16,488 nt of DNA from G020354025 sp964621455 (GCA_964621455.1 CAZULW010000053.1:1-16488); one strand, 5' to 3'. Shown: positions 6,840 through 14,061, numbered from the stretch's first letter. The notes: generated by a model not told the origin, from the letters alone. Made by a program: numbers and translations.

Positions 6840-7898
6840 TCACACGTAGGTGATGTCCAGAATCCGCGTGGCGTCCTTATCGATCTTGGCATAGCCTACC
6901 ACCTGGGATACCACTGTTCCCTCGATCTGCTTGTTGATAATGCGCTCTACCTCCACCAGGCTGGCGCTGCGTTCGGTCACCTTCTCGATGCCGAACTGGT
7001 GCATGAACCCTGCTATCCGATCTGTCGAAAGCAGAGTCCCGTCGTATCGGCGCAGGGTGTTGCCCAGCGGACTGACGAGGTCTCCCGTCTGCTGGTAGGT
7101 GAATCCCGCCATCGGATCCTTGAACTCCACCATGTTCAGGATAGTCTGGAGCATCTGTTTGGGCGCTACCCAGAAATCCGACTCGAACGGTTCGAAGTTC
7201 AGGTCGAAGTTCACCAGGTCGCTGTAGTCCAGGGTGCCCGCAGTGGCCACCTGTTCCACTTCCGCGGCGTCGTTGTTACCGGTGCCGTTCACCAAGGCGG
7301 TGAGGCCGTCATCCACCATCTGCCTACCGATGTAGAAACCGATCTTCTGCAGGGTGGATGCGAATACGGGAGCCTTCACCCGGCGGATGGCCTCGTAGGA
7401 AGCCGACAGGGCGATGCCGTACTTGGCCAGCTTGATGGTCTGCTCCCCCATCCTGATCTCCACCTCGGGGAACTCCCCGCCCTGCCCCACACGCTTGGGC
7501 GTCACCTCGCTGCCGATCTCCGACACGAGTACCTCATAGACCCCCGATTCGATCTCTGTTTCCACAGCCACCAGGTCGGAGAGACGCAGGGCGTTTTTGC
7601 CCAGGCTCATACCTTCCCGGATCTGGCGGTTGATCCACTCGGGGAACAGCAGCCGGTTATCCTCCTCGTAGAAGGCATCCAGCTGGATGGACCGGGGACC
7701 GGAGGTCACCAGGTTCCGGACTGCCATCTGCTGCTGGAAGGGGTCCAGGGCCGAATCGGGATCCAGGTAGGCCCCGCCGTCCACCGTAGCCAGAAACTCG
7801 GTGAACGTCAGCCCGCTGGCCTCCGATTCCTGGTAGAGACCCCGCTCCAGTTTCATCCTTTTATACGAATTTGTTCCTTTGGGAAATTGCATGTTCAT
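6840..7898 (-). CDS. Phage major capsid protein (HK97-like fold)
   Basis: 352 residues. The N-terminal ~110 residues are extended and charged, including LFPEWINRQIREG. The core matches the usual order of HK97-type capsids: DLVAVETEIESGVYEV, then GQGGEFPEVEIRMGEQTIKLAKYGIALSASYEAIRR (about residues 130-165), a long spine helix FASTLQKIGFYIGRQMVDDGLTALVNG, and beta-rich C-terminal segments with WVAPKQMLQTI and TYQQTGDLVSPLGNTLRRYDG. It would form the icosahedral shell. The RBS AAGGAG lies five bases before the ATG. The gene follows the decoration-like gene by 13 bp, so the two are almost certainly on one transcript. Confidence 0.88.
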   Translation of the reverse strand: MNMQFPKGTNSYKRMKLERGLYQESEASGLTFTEFLATVDGGAYLDPDSALDPFQQQMAVRNLVTSGPRSIQLDAFYEEDNRLLFPEWINRQIREGMSLGKNALRLSDLVAVETEIESGVYEVLVSEIGSEVTPKRVGQGGEFPEVEIRMGEQTIKLAKYGIALSASYEAIRRVKAPVFASTLQKIGFYIGRQMVDDGLTALVNGTGNNDAAEVEQVATAGTLDYSDLVNFDLNFEPFESDFWVAPKQMLQTILNMVEFKDPMAGFTYQQTGDLVSPLGNTLRRYDGTLLSTDRIAGFMHQFGIEKVTERSASLVEVERIINKQIEGTVVSQVVGYAKIDKDATRILDITYV

Positions 7899-7911
7899 GT
7901 TTTCTCCTTGG

Positions 7912-8271
7912 CTACCCTAGAAAGAGGGTCACTTGCTTGTCGGTCGTATCCACGTCCACCACCAGGTACTCGATCCCGTTGGTGACGTCCACTTTCACCC
8001 CGCCAGACGCATCCGCCGAGAGCTTGACGATCCCGGCGGACGGATCGGTGCCGGTGTAGTCCAGCGTGACGTAGCCCGCTTTGCGTACCACGCAATAGGC
8101 GTTGTCCCGCTCGATAGTCTCGATGACACCGTGGAACCGGTCGCCATCGGCACACAGGCCCACTGTCTGATTGGCCGTCACTTTGCACACCTTCCCTTCG
8201 TCTGTACCGAAGGTGAGGCTGCTGGCCGCGAAGGTGGCCTGGTCGCGAATCCCGCTGAAGGATATGCTCAT
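7912..8271 (-). CDS. Putative capsid decoration/cement protein
   Basis: 119 residues from the second of two adjacent ATGs (8274, 8271); AAGGAG is six bases from the second. The protein is almost entirely beta-strand: KVCKVTANQTVGLCADGDRFHGVIETIERDNAYCVVRKAGYVTLDYTG, then SADASGGVKVDVTNGIEYLVVDVD. The pattern (clearing a parameter, then a gas-like surface domain with a GYVTL strand) is that of DUF2190-like and related head decoration proteins, which bind capsid hexamers. Its place between protease and capsid genes is the classic one. The family call is by pattern and context. Confidence 0.65.
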   Translation of the reverse strand: MSISFSGIRDQATFAASSLTFGTDEGKVCKVTANQTVGLCADGDRFHGVIETIERDNAYCVVRKAGYVTLDYTGTDPSAGIVKLSADASGGVKVDVTNGIEYLVVDVDTTDKQVTLFLG

Positions 8272-8340
8272 CATCGTCTCCTTTTTGTTTCCATGTTCGT
8301 CTGGTTTGTCAGGCAGCTATGGCCTTTTTTACCCCTAAGA

Positions 8341-8390
8341 TGTCATCGCGAGTCCCGCCGAGGCGGTAACAGTCCAGTGCTGCCATGGGC
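8341..8390. repeat. Interspersed repeat, intergenic copy
   Basis: TCATCGCGAGTCCC at 8343-8356, followed by CGCCGAGGCGG, which can fold on itself. The same 14 bases occur at 9638-9651 inside the protease gene. It resembles the widespread GTCATTGCGAG-type intergenic repeats of many bacterial genomes. Confidence 0.55.
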
Positions 8391-8400
8391 GACAACTTTC

Positions 8401-8808
8401 TCACCGGTAAAGTCCCGGATCGTCACCGTCCCTACGGTCGCCGGTCAGGCTGGTCTCTCGCGACGAACGCCGGTAGACCTGTTCGCTGCCGCATACCTGG
8501 CAGCGGGCCGGCATAAGGCTCTCCAGCCGCCGGGCGTACTCGTCTTTCAAGGCTTTGAGAGTAGCCACATCGGCAGCCTGTACTACCTTGAGCAGCCCCA
8601 GTGAGGGCTGCGACTCCACTGCGCCATCCAGCTGGACGATGAGGGCCTTAACCTCCCGGCGCAGGTCGGCCAGGGCTTCCCGCCCCAGCTCCGCCAGACT
8701 TTGCAGCTCCCCAGCCCGCTGCTCGATGAGCTTCAGGTCTGGTTCTTCCACCCCCAGCAGGCCCAGCAGGGGACTGTCGGAGGTGATGGTTATGGTCTTC
8801 TTTTCCAT
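8401..8808 (-). CDS. Internal in-frame start: separate scaffold-like product
   Basis: Within the protease gene, AAGGAG (8817-8822) stands eight bases before an in-frame ATG at 8808 (Met308). A 135-residue product starting MEKKTITITSDSPLLGLLGV would be the coiled-coil scaffold alone. This is the nested arrangement known from lambda C/Nu3. Whether it is used is inference. Confidence 0.5.
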   Translation of the reverse strand: MEKKTITITSDSPLLGLLGVEEPDLKLIEQRAGELQSLAELGREALADLRREVKALIVQLDGAVESQPSLGLLKVVQAADVATLKALKDEYARRLESLMPARCQVCGSEQVYRRSSRETSLTGDRRDGDDPGLYR

Positions 8809-9729
8809 GAAGGGGTCTCCTTCTTTCGTCGATGTCTTATCAGCCGGCCTGTTGGACAGGCTCGCCGTCATGGTGGCTTCGGCTGATTCAGGGTCTGCCG
8901 TTGCCCGCCGCTTCGCTGAAGGTTCTGTCCGTTTGGCAGACGTATCAGCGCCGGCGAATACCAGCCCAACGTGTTCCACCGAGAGGATCTCGGTCACCAC
9001 CACCCGTACGGGAGAGCCGTCCAACTCCTCGCCCAAGTGCATCCAGAACTGCTGGTCCTCCAGGTTCGGGTGAGATTTCTCCCAGCCGAAGCCCAGGGAC
9101 ACGCTGCAGGCGTCCAGCAGGGGAGGGTCGTGCAGCAGGCGCCGTACCACTTCCTCGGCCAACTTCCAGTTGATGTGCAATTCGGCATCGATGCCAGGAT
9201 AGGCCAGGCCCTGTTCCGGGTCCGCCGGGCTCCACCGGGCGTTGCACACCAGGCCGATACGGTCTTCAATATTGAAACTGTGGTCCCGCACCACCACTAG
9301 CGAATCCTTACGGGCGCTGCCTTCGGCCTCCGGCCCAAGAAACAGGGTCAGGGCCCGCTCCAGTACTCCCTCGCGGGAAAAGTCCAGGTGATACCCGCCG
9401 GTTCCAAGGTAAGCCGCTGAGAGCAGCCGGAAAGTGAACGGCACCTGGTCCCCTTCCCTGGGCGCAAGGTCGTCCAGTCCGCCAGCCGGCGAGTAAGCCG
9501 ACAGCAGGACGGAGGCCGGGCCGCAATCCGATGGACGCACCGGCAGCCGCAGTAGCGCGTGAGCCCGCCGCCCATCTATGAATAGGCTTCGTACACGCGC
9601 CAGATCACTTGTTGGGATGGACTGCCGCTGTTGGTTCTCATCGCGAGTCCCAACCTGTCGGGACGTGTCGATCCGCGAAGCATCTCTTCCCTCATTCAAA
9701 ACTTCTCCTTGCTGATGCATGATAGACAT
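8401..9729 (-). CDS. Prohead protease with C-terminal scaffold-like domain
   Basis: 442 residues from the first ATG; an ATG at 9720 has better RBS spacing (GAGGAG nine bases away). Residues ~40-270 resemble HK97/S78-type prohead proteases: LHINWK (candidate His185), CSVSLGFGW (candidate catalytic Ser211, usual S-x-G-[FY]) and TEILSVEHVGLVFAGAD (candidate Glu252, usual E-V-S-L-V block). A polar linker (270-306) follows. From Met308 onward the sequence is coiled-coil-rich (LKLIEQRAGELQSLAELGRE) like a scaffold. The C-terminus has a CQVCG pair. The protease would mature the capsid and remove the scaffold. The catalytic residue assignment is tentative. The gene starts 21 bp after the portal gene. 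Residues 15-31 are encoded by an interspersed repeat (see separate entry). Confidence 0.75.
   Translation of the reverse strand: MSIMHQQGEVLNEGRDASRIDTSRQVGTRDENQQRQSIPTSDLARVRSLFIDGRRAHALLRLPVRPSDCGPASVLLSAYSPAGGLDDLAPREGDQVPFTFRLLSAAYLGTGGYHLDFSREGVLERALTLFLGPEAEGSARKDSLVVVRDHSFNIEDRIGLVCNARWSPADPEQGLAYPGIDAELHINWKLAEEVVRRLLHDPPLLDACSVSLGFGWEKSHPNLEDQQFWMHLGEELDGSPVRVVVTEILSVEHVGLVFAGADTSAKRTEPSAKRRATADPESAEATMTASLSNRPADKTSTKEGDPFMEKKTITITSDSPLLGLLGVEEPDLKLIEQRAGELQSLAELGREALADLRREVKALIVQLDGAVESQPSLGLLKVVQAADVATLKALKDEYARRLESLMPARCQVCGSEQVYRRSSRETSLTGDRRDGDDPGLYR
8817..8822 (-). promoter_or_regulatory. Internal ribosome binding site for scaffold start
   Basis: AAGGAG on the minus strand, eight bases from ATG 8808. 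It encodes part of the linker (KEGDPF) in the long frame, so it may be conserved for two reasons. Confidence 0.5.
9638..9686. repeat. Interspersed palindromic repeat inside the protease coding sequence
   Basis: TCATCGCGAGTCCC, an 8-base loop, GGGACGTG, then GATCCGCGAAGCATCTC: the layout of GTCATTGCGAG...GCAATCTC intergenic repeats, including the GTCCC/GGGAC stem (9647-9651/9660-9664). It encodes residues 15-31 of the protease in frame. Confidence 0.55.
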
Positions 9730-9750
9730 CTCCTCAAAACGATTTGTGTA

Positions 9751-11277
9751 TTATCCCGCCCGCCAGTCCTCGATGGCGGTTCCCTGCAACTGCTCTGTCT
9801 TGCCGTTTTTCTCAGGGAACAGCGCCCCTTCCCCTGGTGAAGCCTGCGACCTCACCACCAGCCGCGGCCGTACGTGCCGGTACCGCTGGGCAAAGGGCTC
9901 GAACCGGAAGCAGTGCAGCCTCTTATCAAGTGATTGGGGTATGGGTTTTCCATCAGCCCGTTGAAGGTGGGTACTGTCAGAAAATTTTATCTTGCTCACA
10001 TCGTGCCAGTCGTCGTAGCCCAGCTTGCGAGCTGCTGTATCGGGATCGATCATCCCCGCCTCCACCTTTTCCCGGACCACCCGCCAGTTCACCTGCTGGG
10101 CCCGGGCCTCTGTCAGGGGGTCCCGGGATTTGGCCTGGTGGAAATGCATGCTCACGTCTTCAGTAGGGATCCCCGCCAGGGCCAGGTCCAGCTGGTAAGT
10201 GCGCTCAATGCGCCGCTTAACAGGACGCTGGAAACTCTCGGCGTGGCGCACCAACAGGTTGTATACCACCCTGGCATAGGTCTCCGTAGTGGAGTAGGTG
10301 CGGCCATGCATGGCCGGATCGCTGCCCAGGCCAGAAAAAACCTGCTCCTCGTTGAGGCGGAAGATCTCCTGTACACCCCGGGCGTCGGTGGTGAGGTTGG
10401 TGCGCTCCACCTTGATATCATTGGTATAGACCGCCAACCCCTCGTGAAAATTCTCCTTGAAGGCCTCAAGGACCTGCTTCAGGTAGCTTTGCACCCGCTT
10501 CTGATATTCGTCTTCGGGCTCCCTTAGATCCCGATTTGGTGGTGTCACCGCAGCGCTGATCAGGCCGAACAGTCCGAACTTCTTGATAACGAACCGCAGG
10601 TTTTCCTTCATGATGCGCTGGTCCAGTATCGGCTCAATGGCCGCCACCATGGGGGGTTTGGCGTATGGTGAGTTCTCGATAGTCATGTGGGCCAGGTAGC
10701 GGTAGGTGATGGGATTCAGGGGCAGCTCCTCGCCCTCAACCAGCTGGTAGGGGACATATTCGCCCCCCTCCCGCTTAAACCGGATCTGAGAAGTTGGCAC
10801 GATGACAACCTGCTCCACCCCGCCGCCGGCGGGGCCCAAGGTCACCACGTCTTCCGAAGAAATGGCCCCTGAGAGAGCCACCTGCTCGAGGTATTTATTC
10901 ACCAGCCCGTCGATGCCCGCCATGTGCCGGGCCAGGGACCGGGCCTTGGCGTTCAGCCGGCGCTCTGCCGCCGCAACGGCCTCATCCTCTCCTACGATGA
11001 TCAGGTCATGGCCCGGATTGCCAATGGCCACCCAATTGCTCACGGCCTGGCTCATATCGGGGTTCACCACCGCTATGCGGACGATCTGTTCCAAATAGCC
11101 CGGCGGCAGGAGTGGCTCCACCCCGTCCCAGTAGGCCAGGTACGAGGCAATGCCCGCCAGCAGCGTGTGCTGGCTCTCCCGCGATGAGCGCCCCCCTTCC
11201 GGCAGGGCGGCCGCAGGGATAGGTGCCTCCAGCCCCTTCCGGGAACGGCCAGGGCGCAGAAAATCACGCAATCCCAT
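9751..11277 (-). CDS. Phage portal protein
   Basis: 508 residues from ATG 11277, preferred over a TTG at 11295 because AGGAGG lies four bases before it. Portal-like features in order are: NPDMSQAVSNWVAIGNPGH (about 70-90), a helical wing region with a VALSGAISSEDVV strand, beta-rich VVIVPTSQIRFKREGG, HMTIENSPYAKPPMVAAIEPI (equivalent of the portal stem motif), long helices QRIMKENLRFVIKKFG and FNENFHEG-like region, and the crown LGSDPAMHGRTYSTTETYARV followed by NLLVRHAESFQRPVKRRIERTY. The protein would form the dodecameric ring through which DNA enters the head. It is the first gene of the cassette as found; the terminase gene that normally precedes it is absent. Exact portal family is not assigned. 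Confidence 0.85.
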   Translation of the reverse strand: MGLRDFLRPGRSRKGLEAPIPAAALPEGGRSSRESQHTLLAGIASYLAYWDGVEPLLPPGYLEQIVRIAVVNPDMSQAVSNWVAIGNPGHDLIIVGEDEAVAAAERRLNAKARSLARHMAGIDGLVNKYLEQVALSGAISSEDVVTLGPAGGGVEQVVIVPTSQIRFKREGGEYVPYQLVEGEELPLNPITYRYLAHMTIENSPYAKPPMVAAIEPILDQRIMKENLRFVIKKFGLFGLISAAVTPPNRDLREPEDEYQKRVQSYLKQVLEAFKENFHEGLAVYTNDIKVERTNLTTDARGVQEIFRLNEEQVFSGLGSDPAMHGRTYSTTETYARVVYNLLVRHAESFQRPVKRRIERTYQLDLALAGIPTEDVSMHFHQAKSRDPLTEARAQQVNWRVVREKVEAGMIDPDTAARKLGYDDWHDVSKIKFSDSTHLQRADGKPIPQSLDKRLHCFRFEPFAQRYRHVRPRLVVRSQASPGEGALFPEKNGKTEQLQGTAIEDWRAG

Positions 11278-11328
11278 GGGACCTCCTCGGATCAAAATGA
11301 ATGGTGTCAGTTGAAATGCTGTTGATAT

Positions 11329-11361
11329 CCGTTCTCATGCTGGCATGAGATTACCGAACGG
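11329..11361. promoter_or_regulatory. Nested palindromes upstream of the portal gene
   Basis: TCTCATGC (11333-11340) and GCATGAGA (11343-11350) form a perfect stem with a 2-base centre, flanked by CCGTTC (11329-11334) and GAACGG (11356-11361). A dimeric repressor site or leader hairpin fits; it lies about 50-85 bases upstream of the portal ATG. Confidence 0.45.
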
Positions 11362-11582
11362 AAAGCAGGCTGTCTTTCGCCAGGTGCGTGGTCTGCGCCT
11401 TGTGCGTGAAAAAAATGATTTTTTTGGGGAAATTGAGCTGCGGGCTGCCAGCCTGACATAGTCCACTGAGGAGCGCTAGGCTCCATAGTATGCGGAAAAA
11501 TTAATCGATCATTGTTAGCGAGCGTCTCCGCCGATCGCTGACAACACCAGGACTTTGTGCACGGAGGGAATGAATGTTTCCC

Positions 11583-11624
11583 TTATGATACTTTCGTTCG
11601 CTTAAAAAACCATTATGATACTTT
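11583..11624. repeat. 12-bp direct repeat spaced exactly 30 bp
   Basis: TTATGATACTTT at 11583-11594 and 11613-11624, with shared flanking bases (CC/CA before, CG/TG after). It may be a paired binding site. Confidence 0.5.
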
Positions 11625-11653
11625 TGCGGCCTAAATTATCTTTACAGGACACC

Positions 11654-11681
11654 GGTCCTTCTCCCATTGGGAGAAGGGACC
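11654..11681. other. Hairpin-forming repeat
   Basis: GGTCCTTCTCCC and GGGAGAAGGGACC pair with one bulge around ATT. On the plus strand a T6 tract starts about 12 bases later; on the minus strand no U tract follows. More likely an interspersed palindromic repeat than a terminator. Confidence 0.45.
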
Positions 11682-11835
11682 TCTAGCCGTCATTTTTTAG
11701 TTTCCTCTCATGGGGGATAGGGTCAGAGCCTGCCCTGAGCCCTTCATCCGTCAGCCGACGTATTCAGGATAAACTCCGCCGAAGGGGTGAGAGAAGGAAA
11801 GGACTGGTCTAAGGGCTTATCACCAACTCACTCTA

Positions 11836-12045
11836 GATCATCAGTAGCGAGCCAACACCCAATCTTTCTGCGTCGCCGTGATAATAGGATNNNNNNNNNN
11901 NNNNNNNNNNNNNNNNNNNNNNNNNNNNNNNNNNNNNNNNNNNNNNNNNNNNNNNNNNNNNNNNNNNNNNNNNNNNNNNNNNNNNNNNNNGATCATCAGT
12001 AGCGAGCCAACACCCAATCTTTCTGCGTCGCCGTGATAATAGGAT
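11836..12045. other. Assembly gap (100 N) with identical 55-bp flanks
   Basis: N run 11891-11990. Bases 11836-11890 equal 11991-12045 exactly, as at the first gap and with the same length (55). Most simply an unmerged contig overlap. Confidence 0.9.
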
Positions 12046-12191
12046 GTTGACTGCGGCTGGGAAAAGAGGCCCGGCGGTAGATGGTGGAAAACCATTCCCT
12101 CAGGCTGTTTGAAAAGATGTGGGTGGAGATTCTCGAGCTGGCGGCAAAGCGATACGAGGGCGGTCACACTAAGCCTTAGGATGGCTGCCTG

Positions 12192-13241
12192 TTAACCCGT
12201 ATCCCTGAAGTCCAGCAGCACCTTGCCGAAGTTTTGGCGGTCCTGGATATAGGCATGGGCCTGGGCGGCCTGATGGTAAGGAAAGACACGATCCACGACG
12301 GGGCCAATTTTACCTTCGCCCAGCCAGGTGACCAACTGCTCCAGGGCTCTTCCCACCGGCTCCGGATGATGCCACAGGCGCCCCAGGTGAAAGCCGTAGA
12401 CGCCCCGGTTGGCGTTCATTATGCTTATAGGTGTGAACCGCACGGTCAGCATCTCCCAGAGGAGCTTAAGAGGCGCTGACAGCAGCCGGGTACGGCCGAT
12501 GTTATGCTGGACACCATACATTATTAGGGCTCCCAGGGGGGCCAGGGCCTTTAAGCTGCGCCTGAAATGAGCCGGTCCCTGAGCGTCCAGGATCAGGTCC
12601 ACGCCCCGGCCGGCGGTGGCTTCCCGCACCAGGGGCACGAAATCCCCGTTGCGATAGTCAATGCATAGCTCTACTCCCATGCGGCGCAGGCGCTCGTGCT
12701 TGGCCGGTGAGGCCGTGCCGAAGATGCGTGCATCCGCGATACTCGCCAGCTGGACCGCCGCCGTGCCTACCCCCCCACCAGCGCTGTGGATCAGGACGGT
12801 CTGGCCCGGCCGGAGGTTACCCAGGTCAAACATCATCAGGTAGGCGGTAAGGTAGGTGACCGGCAGGGCCGCTGCCGCTTCCAGCGAGATTCCCTCGGGA
12901 ACCTTCCGCACCTGCTCACGGGGAACCACAGCGTGGCTGCTGTAGCCGCCAAAGCGGGTGATGGCAAGAACCCGATCAGCCGGTTGTAAGCCGTTCACAG
13001 CTGGTCCCGTTTGCACCACTTCTCCAGCCACCTCGTATCCCGGTACAGACGGCAGCTGGGAGGCGCCGGGATAAAGGCCTATACGAGCCATGATATCGGC
13101 GAAGTTAATGCCGGCAAAATGGGTGCGAATGAGAACCTCTCCTTTCTGAGGTTCCGGTTGAGGGCCTTCAACGATGCGAAGTACCCGGGGACCCCCATGC
13201 CGGGGGACTTGGATTTGCCTCACAGGTGATTTGATTTTCAT
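12192..13241 (-). CDS. Quinone-reductase-like medium-chain dehydrogenase/reductase (QOR/VAT-1 type)
   Basis: 349 residues from ATG 13241; a TTG at 13253 is possible. The N-terminal GroES-like domain has AGINFADIMARIGLYPG and PGYEVAGEV, where zinc-dependent members have metal ligands that are absent here. The Rossmann domain has HSAGGGVGTAAVQLA (about 152-166), the NADP(H)-binding loop of quinone reductases. The C-terminal RVFPYHQAAQAHAYIQDRQNFGKVLL is the usual end of the family. Predicted activity is NADPH-dependent reduction of quinones or activated double bonds, in the cytosol. The middle segment (APLKLLWEMLTVRFTPISIMNANRGV) is typical of the VAT-1 branch. It follows the ArsR-rhodanese gene by about 36 bp with a palindrome between them, so it is probably co-regulated. 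Confidence 0.88.
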   Translation of the reverse strand: MKIKSPVRQIQVPRHGGPRVLRIVEGPQPEPQKGEVLIRTHFAGINFADIMARIGLYPGASQLPSVPGYEVAGEVVQTGPAVNGLQPADRVLAITRFGGYSSHAVVPREQVRKVPEGISLEAAAALPVTYLTAYLMMFDLGNLRPGQTVLIHSAGGGVGTAAVQLASIADARIFGTASPAKHERLRRMGVELCIDYRNGDFVPLVREATAGRGVDLILDAQGPAHFRRSLKALAPLGALIMYGVQHNIGRTRLLSAPLKLLWEMLTVRFTPISIMNANRGVYGFHLGRLWHHPEPVGRALEQLVTWLGEGKIGPVVDRVFPYHQAAQAHAYIQDRQNFGKVLLDFRDTG

Positions 13242-13252
13242 GTTTTTTCCCA

Positions 13253-13266
13253 ACTTACTAGTAAGT
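13253..13266. promoter_or_regulatory. 14-bp perfect palindrome before the oxidoreductase start
   Basis: ACTTACTAGTAAGT is fully self-complementary and sits 11 bp upstream of the ATG at 13241, just after the regulator stop codon. It resembles TetR-type operators. No TetR gene is in the window, so the binding protein would be encoded elsewhere. Confidence 0.5.
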
Positions 13267-13277
13267 ATACTGGGGGC

Positions 13278-13955
13278 TTACTTAACGGCCCCAACTTGCA
13301 GCGGCAAACCGGCCGCTTGCCATTGGAGAATACCATCAGGCAGGCGCTTTACCTGCCGGCCATGGCGGTAGAGAATCTTCATCGCCTTCAGGGATAGAAT
13401 GCAAAAAGGCCCTCGGCAATAGGTGACAATCTTCCGGTCCCCCGGTAGCAACGGCAGCATCTCTTCCAATTTCTCCAGCGGCACCGACACCGCTCCCGGA
13501 ATGTGGCCTGCCTGGAATTCTTCCACGGTACGTACGTCGATAAGGGTCACTTCGCCGCGACGCATTTGGGCCATCAGGGTAACGCGATCCACGGTCTGGT
13601 AAACATCATTCTCTTCCAGGTACGCTTTGGCCAGACGGCGCAGGTCAGCCAGATGATTATACGCCAGATCCTGAAGGGATAACCAGAGGCTACAAACATC
13701 ATCACCAGCTGGACTATAGGTCACAAACAGGCCCTTCTTTTCAGCGGATACCAGCCGCGCTGCCAGCAGTACCTGCAAATGATGGGAGGTGGTGGCTGTC
13801 GACTGGCCCGTCAGGCGGGCCAGGGTTTCCACCGTGCGGGGCGCCTGGCAAAGTAAATCCAGGAGTTCCAGGCGGATGGGATTGGACAGGGCCTTGCCAA
13901 CCCGTGCGAATTCGGCGAACAGAGTGTTTTTCTGAGGCTCGGGGTTGGCCATCAT
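13278..13955 (-). CDS. ArsR-type HTH regulator fused to a rhodanese domain
   Basis: 225 residues (start ATG 13955 or 13952). Residues ~10-105 are an ArsR winged helix: VGKALSNPIRLELLDLLCQAP, the recognition helix GQSTATTSHHLQVLLAARLV (about 50-69) and the wing KKGLFVTYSP. The arsenic-binding ELCVCDL motif is absent. Residues ~120-225 are a rhodanese domain: TLIDVRTVEEFQAGHIPGA and the active-site loop YCRGPFCILS with Cys180. Such fusions sense reactive sulfur species or redox state through the cysteine and repress their own gene; this is family knowledge. The target is likely its own operon, with the oxidoreductase next. Operator and promoter are visible upstream. No good RBS precedes the ATG, so the mRNA may be nearly leaderless. 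Confidence 0.88.
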   Translation of the reverse strand: MMANPEPQKNTLFAEFARVGKALSNPIRLELLDLLCQAPRTVETLARLTGQSTATTSHHLQVLLAARLVSAEKKGLFVTYSPAGDDVCSLWLSLQDLAYNHLADLRRLAKAYLEENDVYQTVDRVTLMAQMRRGEVTLIDVRTVEEFQAGHIPGAVSVPLEKLEEMLPLLPGDRKIVTYCRGPFCILSLKAMKILYRHGRQVKRLPDGILQWQAAGLPLQVGAVK

Positions 13956-13964
13956 ATGGAATTA

Positions 13965-13988
13965 TCAAGTATTCTTATTAATACTTGA
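13965..13988. promoter_or_regulatory. ArsR-type operator
   Basis: TCAAGTATT (13965-13973) and AATACTTGA (13980-13988) are perfect 9-bp inverted repeats with a 6-base spacer, starting 10 bp upstream of the regulator ATG. AT-rich inverted repeats of this size are usual ArsR-family sites. Confidence 0.7.
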
Positions 13989-14002
13989 ATATAAAAATGC
14001 AA
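13975..14002 (-). promoter_or_regulatory. Promoter of the ArsR-rhodanese gene
   Basis: Minus strand TTGCAT (13997-14002), 16 bases, TAATAA (13975-13980). The -10 falls inside the operator, as expected for autorepression. Confidence 0.5.
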
Positions 14003-14061
14003 AGGGACAGATTGCAACAGCTAAACTTCAGATTGACGGCCTCTCTTGAGCAATCGCCGAC

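Larger units (their letters stand above)
11278..12191. other. Spacer upstream of the capsid cassette, no convincing gene
   Basis: About 0.9 kb (0.76 kb after gap correction) between the portal start and the oxidoreductase stop. It holds nested palindromes, a direct repeat of 12 bp, an imperfect inverted repeat (11514-11524 / 11532-11542), a hairpin at 11654-11681 and the second N gap. The only minus-strand reading frame across the gap ends at a TAG after 59 codons once the overlap is collapsed and matches nothing I recognise. The promoter of the capsid genes should lie here but no clear -35/-10 pair was found. Confidence 0.6.

Noticed and set aside
6999..7985. Long plus-strand open frame opposite the capsid gene
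   Set aside because: Antisense to a clear major capsid gene; composition typical of reversed GC-rich coding DNA.
9934..10527. Plus-strand frame opposite the portal gene
   Set aside because: Antisense shadow; the portal reading is recognisable on the other strand.
11654..11681. Intrinsic terminator for the oxidoreductase operon
   Set aside because: On the minus strand no U tract follows the stem; the T tract is only on the plus side and displaced by about 12 bases.
11836..12167. Minus-strand small frame across the second gap
   Set aside because: After collapsing the duplicated 55 bases it is only 59 codons, ends at TAG, has no RBS I can see and no recognisable family.
13278..13955. Arsenic-responsive regulator
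   Set aside because: The ELCVCDL metal-binding motif is absent; the rhodanese fusion points to sulfur or redox sensing.
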